From G963668435 sp963668435 (lineage in GTDB: Bacteria > Latescibacterota > Latescibacteria > Latescibacterales > Latescibacteraceae), in NCBI GenBank assembly GCA_963668435.2, contig CAXXSC010000010.1, positions 535,002 through 599,001 on the forward strand: a stretch of DNA of 64,000 nucleotides, read 5' to 3'. Position numbers and translations under genes: made by a program. Positions 9,597 through 18,954 of this stretch are shown one piece after another; the stretch's first letter is position 1, and every line of letters starts with the position of its first letter. Under the pieces are notes generated by a model. It saw only the letters and a program-made list of their open reading frames with translations, was not told the DNA's origin and ran no database searches.

Positions 9597-10871
9597 ATGC
9601 TTGATATCAAATTCATCAGGGAAAATGCCGAGCTGGTTAAGGACGGCGCCAGAAAAAAACGCATTAATGTCGATATCGACCGCCTCCTCGAGCTTGATGA
9701 GGACCGGCGAAGGCTCATGAAAGACTCGGAGCAGCTCAAGGCAGAAAAGAACAGCGCCAGCCAGGCCATCGCGAAACTCAATGGCGATGAAAAAAAAGAA
9801 GCTATCGCGAAAATGCAGACTGTCTCCGCGAAAGTCAAAGAACTGGATGCGGAGCTGGAAGGTATCCTCGATGAATTCGATTCATTGATGCTGCAGGTGC
9901 CGAATCCGCCGGATGAAGAAGTTCCTGAAGGCGCAGACGACAATGACAATATGGAAATCCGTACATGGGGCACGATCCCCGAATTCGATTTCGAACCGCT
10001 CGATCATGTCGAGCTGGGCGAAAAACTCGATATTCTGGATATCCCGCGCGGTGTAAAACTTGCAGGCACACGTTCCTATATTCTCAAGAACGAGGGCGTA
10101 TTCCTCGAGTACGCCGTACTTATGTACGCGTTGAACCAGATGCGCACGCTCGGGTTCGGCCCGATGATTGTCCCGCATCTCGTCAAGGAAACAGCGATGA
10201 TCGGCACCGCCTATTTCCCCGGCGGTGAAGAACAGGCTTATTCCTGCGAAAGAGACGGCCTCTACCTCATCGGAACTGCCGAGGTCCCGGTGACCTCCTA
10301 TCATTACGACGAGATTCTCGAGGAAAAAGACCTGCCGAAACACTACTGCGGTATTTCGCCCTGCTATCGCCGCGAGGCTGGCACCTACGGTAAGGATACG
10401 AAAGGTCTCTACCGTATCCACCAGTTCCAGAAAGTCGAACAGGTCGTTATTTGTAAGAATGATCCCGAGGAATCGGCGAAACAGCATGAATTCATCACCA
10501 GCAACTCGGAAAGTCTCGTGAAAGCACTAGGCCTTCCCCACCGTGTCGTGCTGGTCTGTGGTGGCGATCTTGGTCAGCCGCAGAAAAAGAAATACGATAT
10601 CGAATGCTGGATGCCCTCGCGCAAGGCTTATGGCGAGACGCATTCATCGAGCAAGTTCTATGATTTCCAGGCTCGCCGCCTGAAACTGCGTTATCGTGAC
10701 TCCGAGGGCAATATCCAGTACTGCCACACGCTGAACAACACGTTCGTTGCCACACCGAGGATTCTCATTTCCATCCTCGAATGCAACCAGCAGAAGGACG
10801 GTTCGGTTGTGATTCCCGAGTCCCTGAGGCCGTATATGGCAGGCATCGAAGTCATCGAACCGAAGAACTGA
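9597..10871 (+). CDS. serS: Seryl-tRNA synthetase
   Basis: 424 residues, class II aminoacyl-tRNA synthetase charging tRNA-Ser and tRNA-Sec. The N-terminal ~110 residues form the long coiled-coil tRNA-binding arm, rich in Lys/Glu/Ala. The catalytic core follows with LIGTAEVPVTSYH (the TxE serine-binding motif), the motif 2 region SPCYRREAGTYGKDTKG and the motif 3 region NTFVATPRILISILE near the C-terminus. Length is normal. It lies 25 bp ahead of dapF and is probably co-transcribed with it. Confidence 0.98.
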   Translation: MLDIKFIRENAELVKDGARKKRINVDIDRLLELDEDRRRLMKDSEQLKAEKNSASQAIAKLNGDEKKEAIAKMQTVSAKVKELDAELEGILDEFDSLMLQVPNPPDEEVPEGADDNDNMEIRTWGTIPEFDFEPLDHVELGEKLDILDIPRGVKLAGTRSYILKNEGVFLEYAVLMYALNQMRTLGFGPMIVPHLVKETAMIGTAYFPGGEEQAYSCERDGLYLIGTAEVPVTSYHYDEILEEKDLPKHYCGISPCYRREAGTYGKDTKGLYRIHQFQKVEQVVICKNDPEESAKQHEFITSNSESLVKALGLPHRVVLVCGGDLGQPQKKKYDIECWMPSRKAYGETHSSSKFYDFQARRLKLRYRDSEGNIQYCHTLNNTFVATPRILISILECNQQKDGSVVIPESLRPYMAGIEVIEPKN

Positions 10872-10895
10872 TTTGTTTGACGAAGAGTTAATGAT

Positions 10896-11738
10896 ATGAA
10901 AACACTGAAATTCACGAAAATGCACGGTCTCGGCAACGACCACATCATCATCGACCTGTTCAAGGAGAAACTGCCGAATCCGATGGAAATAGCACCAAAA
11001 ATGTGCGATCGTCACCTGGGTGTCGGCGCCGACGGTCTCATTCTTATCGGACCCTCCGAGAAACACGATTTCACCATGTGGGTGATCAACAGTGACGGCA
11101 GCGAGGCGGAGATGTGCGGAAACGGCATCCGCTGCCTGGCAAAATATGTCACCGAGAACAGGCTCACCGATAAAGAAGAGATCGTAGTTGAAACACTTCA
11201 GGGAGCACTGACCCAGAAAATCCATACTATTGACGGCCGTTTTGTCGATGTCAGGACCTATATGGGGAAAGCAAGGCTGAATCGCAGCGCCATTCCCATG
11301 AAAGGCCCGGATTCCGAACAGGTTGTCAATGAGGAGCTCATCGTTGACGGCACCCCCTACAACATCACGCTGGTCAATGTGGGAAATCCGCATTGCATCG
11401 TTTTTGTCGATGATGTAGATGCTGTCGATCTTCAGGAAATCGGCCCGAAATTCGAGCACCATCCGGCATTTCCCAACAGGATCAACACGGAATTCGTGCA
11501 GATCCTCGACAAGAACAATGTCAGGATGCGTGTATGGGAACGCGGCAGCGGCGAAACAATGGCCTGCGGCACCGGATCGACGGCCACGGTTGTGGCAGCG
11601 ATCCTCAACGGCTACACGTTCGATACGGTCTCGGTGCACCTGAGATACGGCCCGCTTATGATCGAATGGAAAAATCATGATGAGTTATACATGACCGGTG
11701 GAGCCGATACTGTCTTTTCAGGCGAATACATTCTCTGA
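10896..11738 (+). CDS. dapF: Diaminopimelate epimerase
   Basis: 280 residues, cofactor-independent racemase converting LL- to meso-diaminopimelate for peptidoglycan and lysine. Both catalytic cysteines are visible: one in NSDGSEAEMCGNGIRC near residue 77 and one in MACGTGSTA near 224. The N-terminal motif KMHGLGNDH is canonical. With DapL supplying LL-DAP and LysA using meso-DAP, all three late steps are encoded within 6.5 kb, although eno and serS interrupt the run. Confidence 0.98.
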   Translation: MKTLKFTKMHGLGNDHIIIDLFKEKLPNPMEIAPKMCDRHLGVGADGLILIGPSEKHDFTMWVINSDGSEAEMCGNGIRCLAKYVTENRLTDKEEIVVETLQGALTQKIHTIDGRFVDVRTYMGKARLNRSAIPMKGPDSEQVVNEELIVDGTPYNITLVNVGNPHCIVFVDDVDAVDLQEIGPKFEHHPAFPNRINTEFVQILDKNNVRMRVWERGSGETMACGTGSTATVVAAILNGYTFDTVSVHLRYGPLMIEWKNHDELYMTGGADTVFSGEYIL

Positions 11739-11814
11739 GGTAACCAATTCACTGTTCGTGCGTACAAAGGAAAAGCAGGTCATTCAGGCTGACACATAAA
11801 AGAAAGGCGAAACA

Positions 11815-12033
11815 ATGGAAGAAGAAGTCAAGAAAGCTCTCGAAGAGATCAGGCCCTCTCTCCAGGCAGATGGCGGCGATGTAGCATTCGTCGAGATGGA
11901 CGGCGATGTAGTTAAGGTTCAGCTTCAGGGCGCATGCAACGGTTGCCCAATGGCGACCATGACACTCAAGAATGGCATCGAAGTTTATATCAAGAAGAAA
12001 GTCCCCGGCGTTGCAAGCGTCGAGTCTGTATAA
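11815..12033 (+). CDS. NifU C-terminal domain (Nfu-type) Fe-S scaffold protein
   Basis: 72 residues, made only of the NifU-C/Nfu domain, with the cluster-binding CxxC in GACNGCPMATMTLKNGIE. Such proteins carry Fe-S clusters to apo-proteins. There is no N-terminal A-type or IscU-like domain, so this is the minimal stand-alone form. The start has a ribosome site (gaaaggcgaaaca). The next gene starts 11 bp after its stop, implying translational linkage. Confidence 0.93.
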   Translation: MEEEVKKALEEIRPSLQADGGDVAFVEMDGDVVKVQLQGACNGCPMATMTLKNGIEVYIKKKVPGVASVESV

Positions 12034-12044
12034 AGGATAGTGAT

Positions 12045-12329
12045 TTGCCCGGAAAAGACCACAAAAAGGAAGACTTCAATCCCAACTGGGAAGCCGAGAT
12101 ATCCGACTATGACGAGCAGTGCAAAACACTCGATAGAGAATATTATGCACATCATCTTGTAGTGAACAGCAAGATAAGGGAAGCGCTCAAGGATGAGGAA
12201 CGGCTGATTCTGGACCTCTTCCTGTCAGGCATGTCCTGCGAGGAGATTGCTAAACAGAACCAGGTAATGGTTGAGGTCGTAACAGGTCTTTTGGAGATAA
12301 TACAGGCAAAACTGTCCATAGAAAACTGA
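12045..12329 (+). CDS. Small protein with a C-terminal sigma-region-4-like helix-turn-helix
   Basis: 94 residues, no firm family recognised. The TTG at 12045 is chosen because it sits 4 bp after aaaggatag and directly follows the Nfu gene; an upstream ATG in the same frame lies deep inside that gene and gives nonsense residues. The N-terminal half is charged (KDHKKEDFNPNWEAEI). The C-terminal half (residues ~55-90, LILDLFLSGMSCEEIAKQNQ) resembles the DNA-recognition helices of sigma-70 region 4 or LuxR-type proteins. It may be a small regulator tied to Fe-S status through its neighbour, but that is speculation. A terminator follows. Confidence 0.7.
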   Translation: MPGKDHKKEDFNPNWEAEISDYDEQCKTLDREYYAHHLVVNSKIREALKDEERLILDLFLSGMSCEEIAKQNQVMVEVVTGLLEIIQAKLSIEN

Positions 12330-12360
12330 CATCCTGTATTATATACATTTATTGCATAAA

Positions 12361-12392
12361 AAAGCGCTCTTCATCTGTAAGAGTGCTTTTTT
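12361..12392 (+). terminator. Intrinsic terminator ending the dapL-to-HTH gene run
   Basis: 11-bp stem (aaagcgctctt / aagagtgcttt, one G-T pair) with a 7-nt loop and a T6 tract, 32 bp after the last stop codon. Confidence 0.9.
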
Positions 12393-12463
12393 ATTGTCAG
12401 AAAAGCTTTTATGCACTATTATTCATTTAATGATACGAACTGGCACCGTTACCGGGACTTATC

Positions 12464-13753
12464 ATGCAGCATGACGCTTTTCTTGCACTCGTATTCGGGA
12501 TCATAAGCGCCTCATCTCTTCCACTTGGCGCTATGACCTCAGTCATATGGCGGCCCGGAGACAAATCTGTTGCAGTCATGATGGCGTTCGGAGCGGGCGC
12601 GCTTCTTGCAGCACTGACAATTGACCTCGTTGGCGATGCAGTCAGCCACGGCATGTTCTACCCTCTCGCAGGCGGCTGCATTGCCGGTGGAATACTCTTC
12701 GATATACTCAATTTCGCGATCAACAGCAAAGGCGGCTTTCTCCGTAAAGCGGCAACGACGATCACTCATCTCAAACGCCAGAAAATCATCGAATACCGCT
12801 TCATAGCCGAAATGATGAGCCGTGTGCCCCTTTTCAATCTCCTCCCTCCTGAGGAAATCCAGGAACTCGTGCCCAATATTTCGAGACGTGTCATTCCCCG
12901 CGGCACTGTCATAATCCGACAGGGTGATCCCGGTGACAGCCTTTTTATTATCGAGCAGGGTTCTGTCGATATTTATGACGACAATTCCGGTGGCGAAATC
13001 ATCACCACACTCAAAGATAATGATGTGCTCGGCGAGATGTCCCTTGTCACAGGCGAACCACGCTCCGCAACCGCAGTTGCCGCCACCGATGTCGACATGA
13101 TTGCCATCTACAAAGATACATTCGACCGCCTGCTCGCTGTCTCGCCGGAACTCGACACGGCAGTCATGAACCTTATTCGTAACCGTATCGGCGACCTCAA
13201 AGATAAAAATACGATCACGGCAGAAAGGGCCAAGGCATGGCTTCACACCGCCGCCCGCAATCTCAGCACCAAGGCCTCGCCACCCAGCGATACGGAAATC
13301 CTCGAGGCAGCTTCCGCTCACAGTGGTGCGCCTCTCGCCATCTGGCTGGGCATTCTTCTTGACGGCATCCCGGAATCTCTGGTTATCGGGGCAAGTCTCA
13401 TCCATGAATCGATCAGTATTTCACTCCTTGCCGGGCTTTTTCTGTCTAATTATCCCGAAGCCCTCTCCAGTTCCATCGGCATGCGGCGGCAACGCTACAG
13501 CAACAGCCGTATTATATGGATGTGGGTATCCCTCATGCTGTTCACCGGTATCGGGGCCCTTTTCGGCAATATATTTTTCGAAGGAGCGCCACCGACTCTT
13601 TTCGCGGTCACCGAGGGAATCGCAGCCGGGGCAATGCTGACCATGATTGCAGAAACAATGCTTCCCGAGGCATATCAGAAAGGCGGATTCATCACGGGTC
13701 TCTCCACCCTTCTCGGTTTCCTCGCGGCGATATTCTTTAAAACGCTGGAATAA
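12464..13753 (+). CDS. ZIP-like membrane transporter with an inserted cyclic-nucleotide-binding domain
   Basis: 429 residues. The N-terminal ~95 residues hold three hydrophobic segments. Residues ~115-245 form a cyclic-nucleotide-binding (CAP_ED) domain with IIRQGDPGDSLFIIEQGSV and the phosphate-binding cassette LGEMSLVTGEPRSATAVA. Residues ~285-429 hold about five more membrane segments with ZIP-like sequences: LLDGIPES (compare the HNxPEG ligand motif of TM4), SNYPEA (TM5) and EGIAAGAMLTMIAETMLPEA. The regulatory domain therefore sits where ZIP proteins have their variable TM3-TM4 loop. Several usual metal ligands are altered (His to Asp, Asn to Gly), so the cargo may not be zinc. A nucleotide-gated transporter or a sensor is inferred. 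The start has a weak ribosome site. Confidence 0.75.
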   Translation: MQHDAFLALVFGIISASSLPLGAMTSVIWRPGDKSVAVMMAFGAGALLAALTIDLVGDAVSHGMFYPLAGGCIAGGILFDILNFAINSKGGFLRKAATTITHLKRQKIIEYRFIAEMMSRVPLFNLLPPEEIQELVPNISRRVIPRGTVIIRQGDPGDSLFIIEQGSVDIYDDNSGGEIITTLKDNDVLGEMSLVTGEPRSATAVAATDVDMIAIYKDTFDRLLAVSPELDTAVMNLIRNRIGDLKDKNTITAERAKAWLHTAARNLSTKASPPSDTEILEAASAHSGAPLAIWLGILLDGIPESLVIGASLIHESISISLLAGLFLSNYPEALSSSIGMRRQRYSNSRIIWMWVSLMLFTGIGALFGNIFFEGAPPTLFAVTEGIAAGAMLTMIAETMLPEAYQKGGFITGLSTLLGFLAAIFFKTLE

Positions 13754-13813
13754 ACGGCTGACGGGAAAAGAAATATACCCTGAAACCATTTTGTATTGAA
13801 AAATCCGCCGTGA

Positions 13814-13948
13814 CTCCGGGTTACCCCGGAGAGTTCATAACAAACTCTCCCCGTCCCAAGGGGCGGGGTATCACGTTGCCTTGCCTGTGCTCGGCAATAA
13901 TATGGCATGTTGTCTAATCTGACTCATCCCCGACGCAAGCATCGGGGA
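13814..13948. repeat. Cluster of GC-rich inverted repeats (REP-like)
   Basis: Four hairpins lie between convergent genes: ctccggg/cccggag (13814-13831, perfect 7 bp), ggagagtt/aactctcc (13828-13850, perfect 8 bp, sharing bases with the first), cccc-g-tccc/gggcgggg (13849-13868, one bulge) and ccccga/tcgggg (13928-13947). The first three overlap so that alternative pairings compete. The pattern resembles extragenic palindromic elements. No T-tract follows. The rest of 13754-14022 shows nothing coding. Confidence 0.55.
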
Positions 13949-14022
13949 ATTCATGATTAAAACAGAAAACGAAAGACAGGTTTGCAAAAAAATGTGCGCC
14001 GATAATTAATCAGAGTGAAAAC

Positions 14023-14688
14023 TCAGCCATCCCGTCCGATATTCGTTCCAGTATCTTTACGCCACGCCGCAACAAAACCTAACACATACAAAATAAGCCC
14101 GATTACAAGCATCCAGTATTCGTATGGTTTCGGCATCTTTTGATAGAGTCCGGCGCCGGGATCGTCCATAAACGAATAGAGAAGAACCGTTGTCGCGATC
14201 CATGCAAGCGCCCATGAGAGCCTCGACGCACTGAATGCTCCACCAAAAGCGATACGCCTCGTGATCATCACACCGAAAACGATCATAAGAACCGCGATGA
14301 GAACCGGTGCGATCACCGGACCTATCCAGGGAAGGGGGATCAGGAAAAGGAGATCCCAGTCGAAAAGCGTTGAAGGCCAGCCGAGAGCAATTTTCAAGAC
14401 AATGTAGTAGACAATATCCCATGTGCCGAAAATGACAATGAACCAGCCGAAACGCTCCCAGGCTTTCCGCGCTGAAACGGCGGCAACAGCGAGGATCATG
14501 AGGATCGAGAAGAGCTCACGACCGAGTTCGACGAGAATGAGTCTTTGGGGAATCAGTCTGAGAGCTCCGGGATAGTAAAGCTCCCTGAGATAGACAACGA
14601 CAGCAGCTTCGAAATAGCCCATAGAGATACCGAACAGGACTATCCAGGCAAGTTTTCGGTAATAGGATCGAAGTGAGCTTGATTCCAT
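14023..14688 (-). CDS. Uncharacterised inner membrane protein, about six membrane helices
   Basis: 221 residues, not recognised as a named family. Hydrophobic segments occur at about 12-32, 58-75, 82-102, 112-135, 158-178 and 185-205. Conserved-looking polar positions lie within or beside them: GYFEAAVVVYLRELYYPG near the start, ELGREL, FGTWDIVYYIVLK and FDWDLLFLIPLPW. Buried acidic and aromatic residues suggest a transport or enzymatic role in the membrane, but none can be named. A good ribosome site (gggggtg) precedes the ATG. It is 37 bp downstream of the SGNH/GH95-like gene on the same strand and may share its transcript. Confidence 0.75.
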   Translation of the reverse strand: MESSSLRSYYRKLAWIVLFGISMGYFEAAVVVYLRELYYPGALRLIPQRLILVELGRELFSILMILAVAAVSARKAWERFGWFIVIFGTWDIVYYIVLKIALGWPSTLFDWDLLFLIPLPWIGPVIAPVLIAVLMIVFGVMITRRIAFGGAFSASRLSWALAWIATTVLLYSFMDDPGAGLYQKMPKPYEYWMLVIGLILYVLGFVAAWRKDTGTNIGRDG

Positions 14689-14725
14689 CGCGGCACCCCC
14701 AACAATAGAAAACCAGACTATATTT

Positions 14726-17629
14726 TCATTCCCGGCAGATGATCACATCCTCTATTCTGTCAATCGGCAGCACTGTAAGTTTCTCTATCTTTCCATCCCT
14801 GATTACACCTGAAATTATTGTCTTTTGAGGTGCATGGAGCTTGAACACAACATCCCAATCTTTCGTCCAGGCGGGCAGCAAATATATTCTGTCTCCATCA
14901 TATTGAACCAGCATTCGCTGAAGGGCTGTCATGGCAACCGAGCCGTGACACTGATCGGGAGTCCAGTCATAATTAGGCCCCCACATGGTCGGGAACCGAT
15001 ACACGGAGGTAGCGCTATTGAAATTTTCGGCTGTTAACTGCGATGCCTCGCCACTCAGCCCAAGCAGCGCCGCTTTTATGGCGTTCTGCTGCCAGCCTCC
15101 GGTGCGTTTGATAGCCCGATTGGCGAAAGATCGGCGCGCCAGTTTTAGCCCGTCCTTCCCGACACCAAAAGTGCGGTAAGGAAAGATAGCATACAATTCC
15201 GGATTCTCCACATTCTGTTTGCCGCTGTATTCCTCGGCAGGCGCCAGCCGTAATTCCCCATCAACAGTCTCGGTCGGGATTTCAGGCAATTCATTAATCA
15301 GGCGTTTCCACTGTTGCCTCAGATCTTTATCTGTCATCGATTCAGGCAGTCTCAACAACTCGGTGCAGACCTTTTCTATCCCGACAATTTCCGGCAGCGG
15401 ATTTTTCGCAGTATTATAGGTTTCAAGCGCCATAGCGGGCTCAAACAGGATTTGACCGTGCTCATCCCGCCCCCAGTGCTGATCATAAAAATCAATCACG
15501 GCAGTCACGACAGGCAGAAGAGTCTCAGCGAGGAATGTGTCGTCGCGGGTGAATGAGTAATAGTCCAGCATCATCAGCGACAATTCGAGACCGCTCTGCC
15601 AATAGTAACGGATATAGCGGTTCATTGTCATACCCAGCGGAAGTTCCGAGCGATCACGGCCATAATTACTGTCCGTGTATGTTCCCCAGTGATACATCGT
15701 TTCGGGAAAAAACGCGCCTTCATGATTGTAATAGCATTTCGCGGCAAGCTTGCGAAGGGGAAGCGCCTCACGGTACATCGCAAACAGGGGCCGCATGAGG
15801 TCAAAATCACCAGATTCCAGCATCGACCAGTACGGCAGACGGGTATTCTGCCACCAGTACGCACCGCCCCACTGCCGGTAATCGGCATCATAGCCGTGGA
15901 ATTTCCCCTCGAGGTCAATTGTATCAACAGTAAATATCGATCCGTTAAATTTGATGGGAGAATTTCCGCGGCCCGAACAGGCATTCATATAACGCTGCAG
16001 GACATAGCCCCTGTTGACATTTGATATTGTCTCGTTGCCAGCTCCAACACCAGCGTGAACATCGATATAACTTCGACACCAGAAAGAACGCCACCAACGC
16101 TTGTGCCGTGAAAAGCGCACGCTACGGCTCAGCGCTTCAGCTCTTTCAGCCAACTGTACTATCTGATGTGTCCAGGCATTCTGTGTTTTTGTCTGTGCTG
16201 TCAGCGCATATACCGAAATTGAATACTGCTTTTGTGCTTTATCGCTTTCCAGTGAAACTGGGGATTTTTTGACCAGTGACGACGAACGGATCAGCGCACC
16301 GAATGTGCGATAGAGCAGCGGATCGACAGACTGGGATGTGTAAGTGCCGAGCCCCTGAAGCTCCAGATTTTCCCGCCACAGCGAGCGTTCATTTCTATGC
16401 AGCCAGATAACACCGTCATCGACATCATCCAGTATGATATCTTTTTCAGCGTAAACGTCGGGACCACCGTCCCCCATCAAGCCATAAGCCGAATGCATTT
16501 CACCCCCTGTGATCCGGCGACGCTCAACACGCCACGGTTCGGTGCTGACACGAACATCCACAGGAGTTTCGCTCTTCACATCGATTTCAACAACAGGATG
16601 ATTGGCGTCAATCCAGATATCGAGAGATACCATCTTAGCGCCCTCCCCGGCCTCGATGTGAATAACACCGTCACACAGTTTCAGCTCCTGCAAGAACCGC
16701 TTCCCTGAAGTAAAGGGATTGGGGGAGAGCGAGAGCCTGACTTTCCCGATTTTCAGAAGTCTTGCATTTTCACTCCAGGCATCTGTTTTCGAGAGATAAA
16801 ACTGGAGATCTCCATTTTCCTCGACCCAGAGATTTACCCCAATATCGCCGTTACCGGCAGGCATCGATCCAAGAGAATTTGCTGAACCTGAACGCCAGAC
16901 AACATTGTATTTTTCCATAGCGTCAAGACGGACATTACTATCGAGCTCATGCAATATGTATTTGACAGTCTGACTCGCCATGAGACTGTAGCCCTCAGCT
17001 TGCCAGTGAAACCTGTCCAGCCGTGCAAGCTGCAACTTATCAACAAGCAGTCCATATAAGTAGTTAACAGTAATACCGTGAGAATTCATCAGCCGTTCGG
17101 CCAGCACATTGCGGGCGGCAATAACCGGATTGATATCTTTATTCAGTACAGCTCTGTCCTGTTCAGTCACCGGAGTTATGCTTGCCCAGATCAGACGGGC
17201 ATCTCCGGCTTTTGCCTCAAGTGTCCTGATATACGTTTCCAGTTGCGGAACATACTCGTCATCGCCGATCCGTCCCTCAGGCCAGCCGTGCAGACCGATA
17301 TTGAATTGAATGACATCGTACTTGCGAAATGACACTACTTTTTCCAGATCGCTAAAGAGATGATCGCTTTTCAAATGTTTCGGTGTCAGCCAGTAATCGA
17401 CATTGGCAACGGTTTTCAGGCTGTCAATCACACTTTGGTGAAATCCGTTCATGACGGAATCGCCGATTAGAAGAACATTTTTCAAAGATTCGTCTCTTTC
17501 GGCAGAGGGATAAAAGTTCCAGGCCCCGCCCTCAGAGTGAAGACCAAGCTCATTGTCAGTCTGCGCCTGGGCAAGCCCTGTCAACAAAACAAAAAGTACT
17601 GCGAAAACCGGATAAAGCAGTTTTTTCAT
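14726..17629 (-). CDS. Secreted two-domain carbohydrate-active protein: SGNH esterase fused to a GH95-like (DUF5703-type) glycosidase
   Basis: 967 residues with a Sec signal peptide (residues 1-22, ending AQA). Residues ~48-235 are an SGNH hydrolase: nucleophile block LLIGDSVMNG, IQFNIGLHGW, and the DxxH block LDRFHWQAEGY. From about 245 the sequence switches to a DUF5703/GH95-like region (GSANSLGSMPAGNGDIGVN, then LSKTDAWSEN), followed by an alpha/alpha-barrel region to the end (WWQNTRLPYWSMLESGDFDL, MWGPNYDWTPDQCHGSVAM). GH95 enzymes release L-fucose or L-galactose; the esterase would remove acyl groups from the same glycan. The fusion puts debranching and deacylation on one exported polypeptide. 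Exact specificity is unknown. A ribosome site (aagga) supports the start. Confidence 0.83.
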   Translation of the reverse strand: MKKLLYPVFAVLFVLLTGLAQAQTDNELGLHSEGGAWNFYPSAERDESLKNVLLIGDSVMNGFHQSVIDSLKTVANVDYWLTPKHLKSDHLFSDLEKVVSFRKYDVIQFNIGLHGWPEGRIGDDEYVPQLETYIRTLEAKAGDARLIWASITPVTEQDRAVLNKDINPVIAARNVLAERLMNSHGITVNYLYGLLVDKLQLARLDRFHWQAEGYSLMASQTVKYILHELDSNVRLDAMEKYNVVWRSGSANSLGSMPAGNGDIGVNLWVEENGDLQFYLSKTDAWSENARLLKIGKVRLSLSPNPFTSGKRFLQELKLCDGVIHIEAGEGAKMVSLDIWIDANHPVVEIDVKSETPVDVRVSTEPWRVERRRITGGEMHSAYGLMGDGGPDVYAEKDIILDDVDDGVIWLHRNERSLWRENLELQGLGTYTSQSVDPLLYRTFGALIRSSSLVKKSPVSLESDKAQKQYSISVYALTAQTKTQNAWTHQIVQLAERAEALSRSVRFSRHKRWWRSFWCRSYIDVHAGVGAGNETISNVNRGYVLQRYMNACSGRGNSPIKFNGSIFTVDTIDLEGKFHGYDADYRQWGGAYWWQNTRLPYWSMLESGDFDLMRPLFAMYREALPLRKLAAKCYYNHEGAFFPETMYHWGTYTDSNYGRDRSELPLGMTMNRYIRYYWQSGLELSLMMLDYYSFTRDDTFLAETLLPVVTAVIDFYDQHWGRDEHGQILFEPAMALETYNTAKNPLPEIVGIEKVCTELLRLPESMTDKDLRQQWKRLINELPEIPTETVDGELRLAPAEEYSGKQNVENPELYAIFPYRTFGVGKDGLKLARRSFANRAIKRTGGWQQNAIKAALLGLSGEASQLTAENFNSATSVYRFPTMWGPNYDWTPDQCHGSVAMTALQRMLVQYDGDRIYLLPAWTKDWDVVFKLHAPQKTIISGVIRDGKIEKLTVLPIDRIEDVIICRE

Positions 17630-17749
17630 GATTGATTCCTTACAAAACGCATAATGGCAGCCCCTGCAAGTATCAAGAGCTGCGTTCGTTCTTCAGAAAT
17701 GAAAATATCGTTGTATTGAATAAGAGGAGAGTATTGAATTGATATAAAG

Positions 17750-18092
<343 letters not shown>

Positions 18093-18135
18093 CATAATAT
18101 ACATTATTTTTTCATGATCCGGGCATTTTTCTCGT

Positions 18136-18900
18136 TCACCCCGAACAGAGCTTGCCGCCGTCGATCACAAGGGACGATCCGGTCACCCACGAGGAATCAT
18201 CGGATGCAAGGAACAAGGCGGCTTTCGCGATGTCTTCCGGCAGGCCGAGACGTTTCATGGGAACACCGTTGGCGGTATCTTCGATAATCTTTTCGGGATT
18301 GGGAAACGCTTTTGTAGAATCATGAATCAGGGGTGTATCGACTGGCCCCGGACACATAAGGTTGATCCTGATCGAGGGTCCATAATCAAGCGCCACCTGT
18401 TTGACCAAAGCGACCAGCGCTCCTTTCGAGGCGCAGTATGCCGCATGGTTCGGAAAAACCTTGAATGCGGCAACGGAACCATTGACAACGATCGTTCCCC
18501 CACCCCGTTTCTGAAGTTCGGGAATGCCGAGATGGAGAAGGTAATAGACGGCATCGAGGTTAGTGGCTACCGTGTCATGCCAGAGCTTCGGCTCCAGTTC
18601 CGCAATCGACGCAAGGCCGAGAAGACCGGCATTGGGTACGAGTATATCAACGCCACCGAAATTCGACAGGGCGGCATCGAGTAGCACCTTGTTGCCGTCC
18701 AACGTTTTAATGTCCGAGGCGGCAAACACGGCTTTTCCACCGGCAGCTTCTATCCGACCGACGACTTCCGCACCGCGCTGGGCATTACGACCGCCAACAA
18801 CAACCGAGGCGCCCTCTTTCGCAAAAAGTTCGGCTATCCCCTCACCCATCCCGCTTGTCGCGCCGGTGACAATAGCGACTTTATCTGTCATTTTTCCCAT
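18136..18900 (-). CDS. Short-chain dehydrogenase/reductase (classical SDR)
   Basis: 254 residues. The Rossmann motif TGATSGMGEG binds NAD(P), NAG lies near residue 86, and the catalytic Tyr and Lys are in YCASKGALVALVKQ with the upstream Ser in NGSVAAF. The C-terminal PEDIAKAALFLASDDSSWVTG is typical. The ATG at 18900 is preferred over one 33 bp upstream because aaggag lies 7 bp before it and the protein then begins MGKMTDKVAIVTG. It sits between rnpB and a sulfatase, so a role in sugar or uronate oxidation is plausible but unproven. Confidence 0.9.
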   Translation of the reverse strand: MGKMTDKVAIVTGATSGMGEGIAELFAKEGASVVVGGRNAQRGAEVVGRIEAAGGKAVFAASDIKTLDGNKVLLDAALSNFGGVDILVPNAGLLGLASIAELEPKLWHDTVATNLDAVYYLLHLGIPELQKRGGGTIVVNGSVAAFKVFPNHAAYCASKGALVALVKQVALDYGPSIRINLMCPGPVDTPLIHDSTKAFPNPEKIIEDTANGVPMKRLGLPEDIAKAALFLASDDSSWVTGSSLVIDGGKLCSG

Positions 18901-18954
18901 ATTCTGCTCCTTGTTTGTATCACATTCGTTCACAGTATGAAGCGGTTTATATGG

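Noticed and set aside
10644..11678. 344-residue open frame opposite serS and dapF
   Set aside because: Spans the junction of two clear genes on the other strand and lacks any domain pattern.
13814..13948. Possible CRISPR array
   Set aside because: The repeats differ from each other and are inverted rather than direct; spacers are not uniform.
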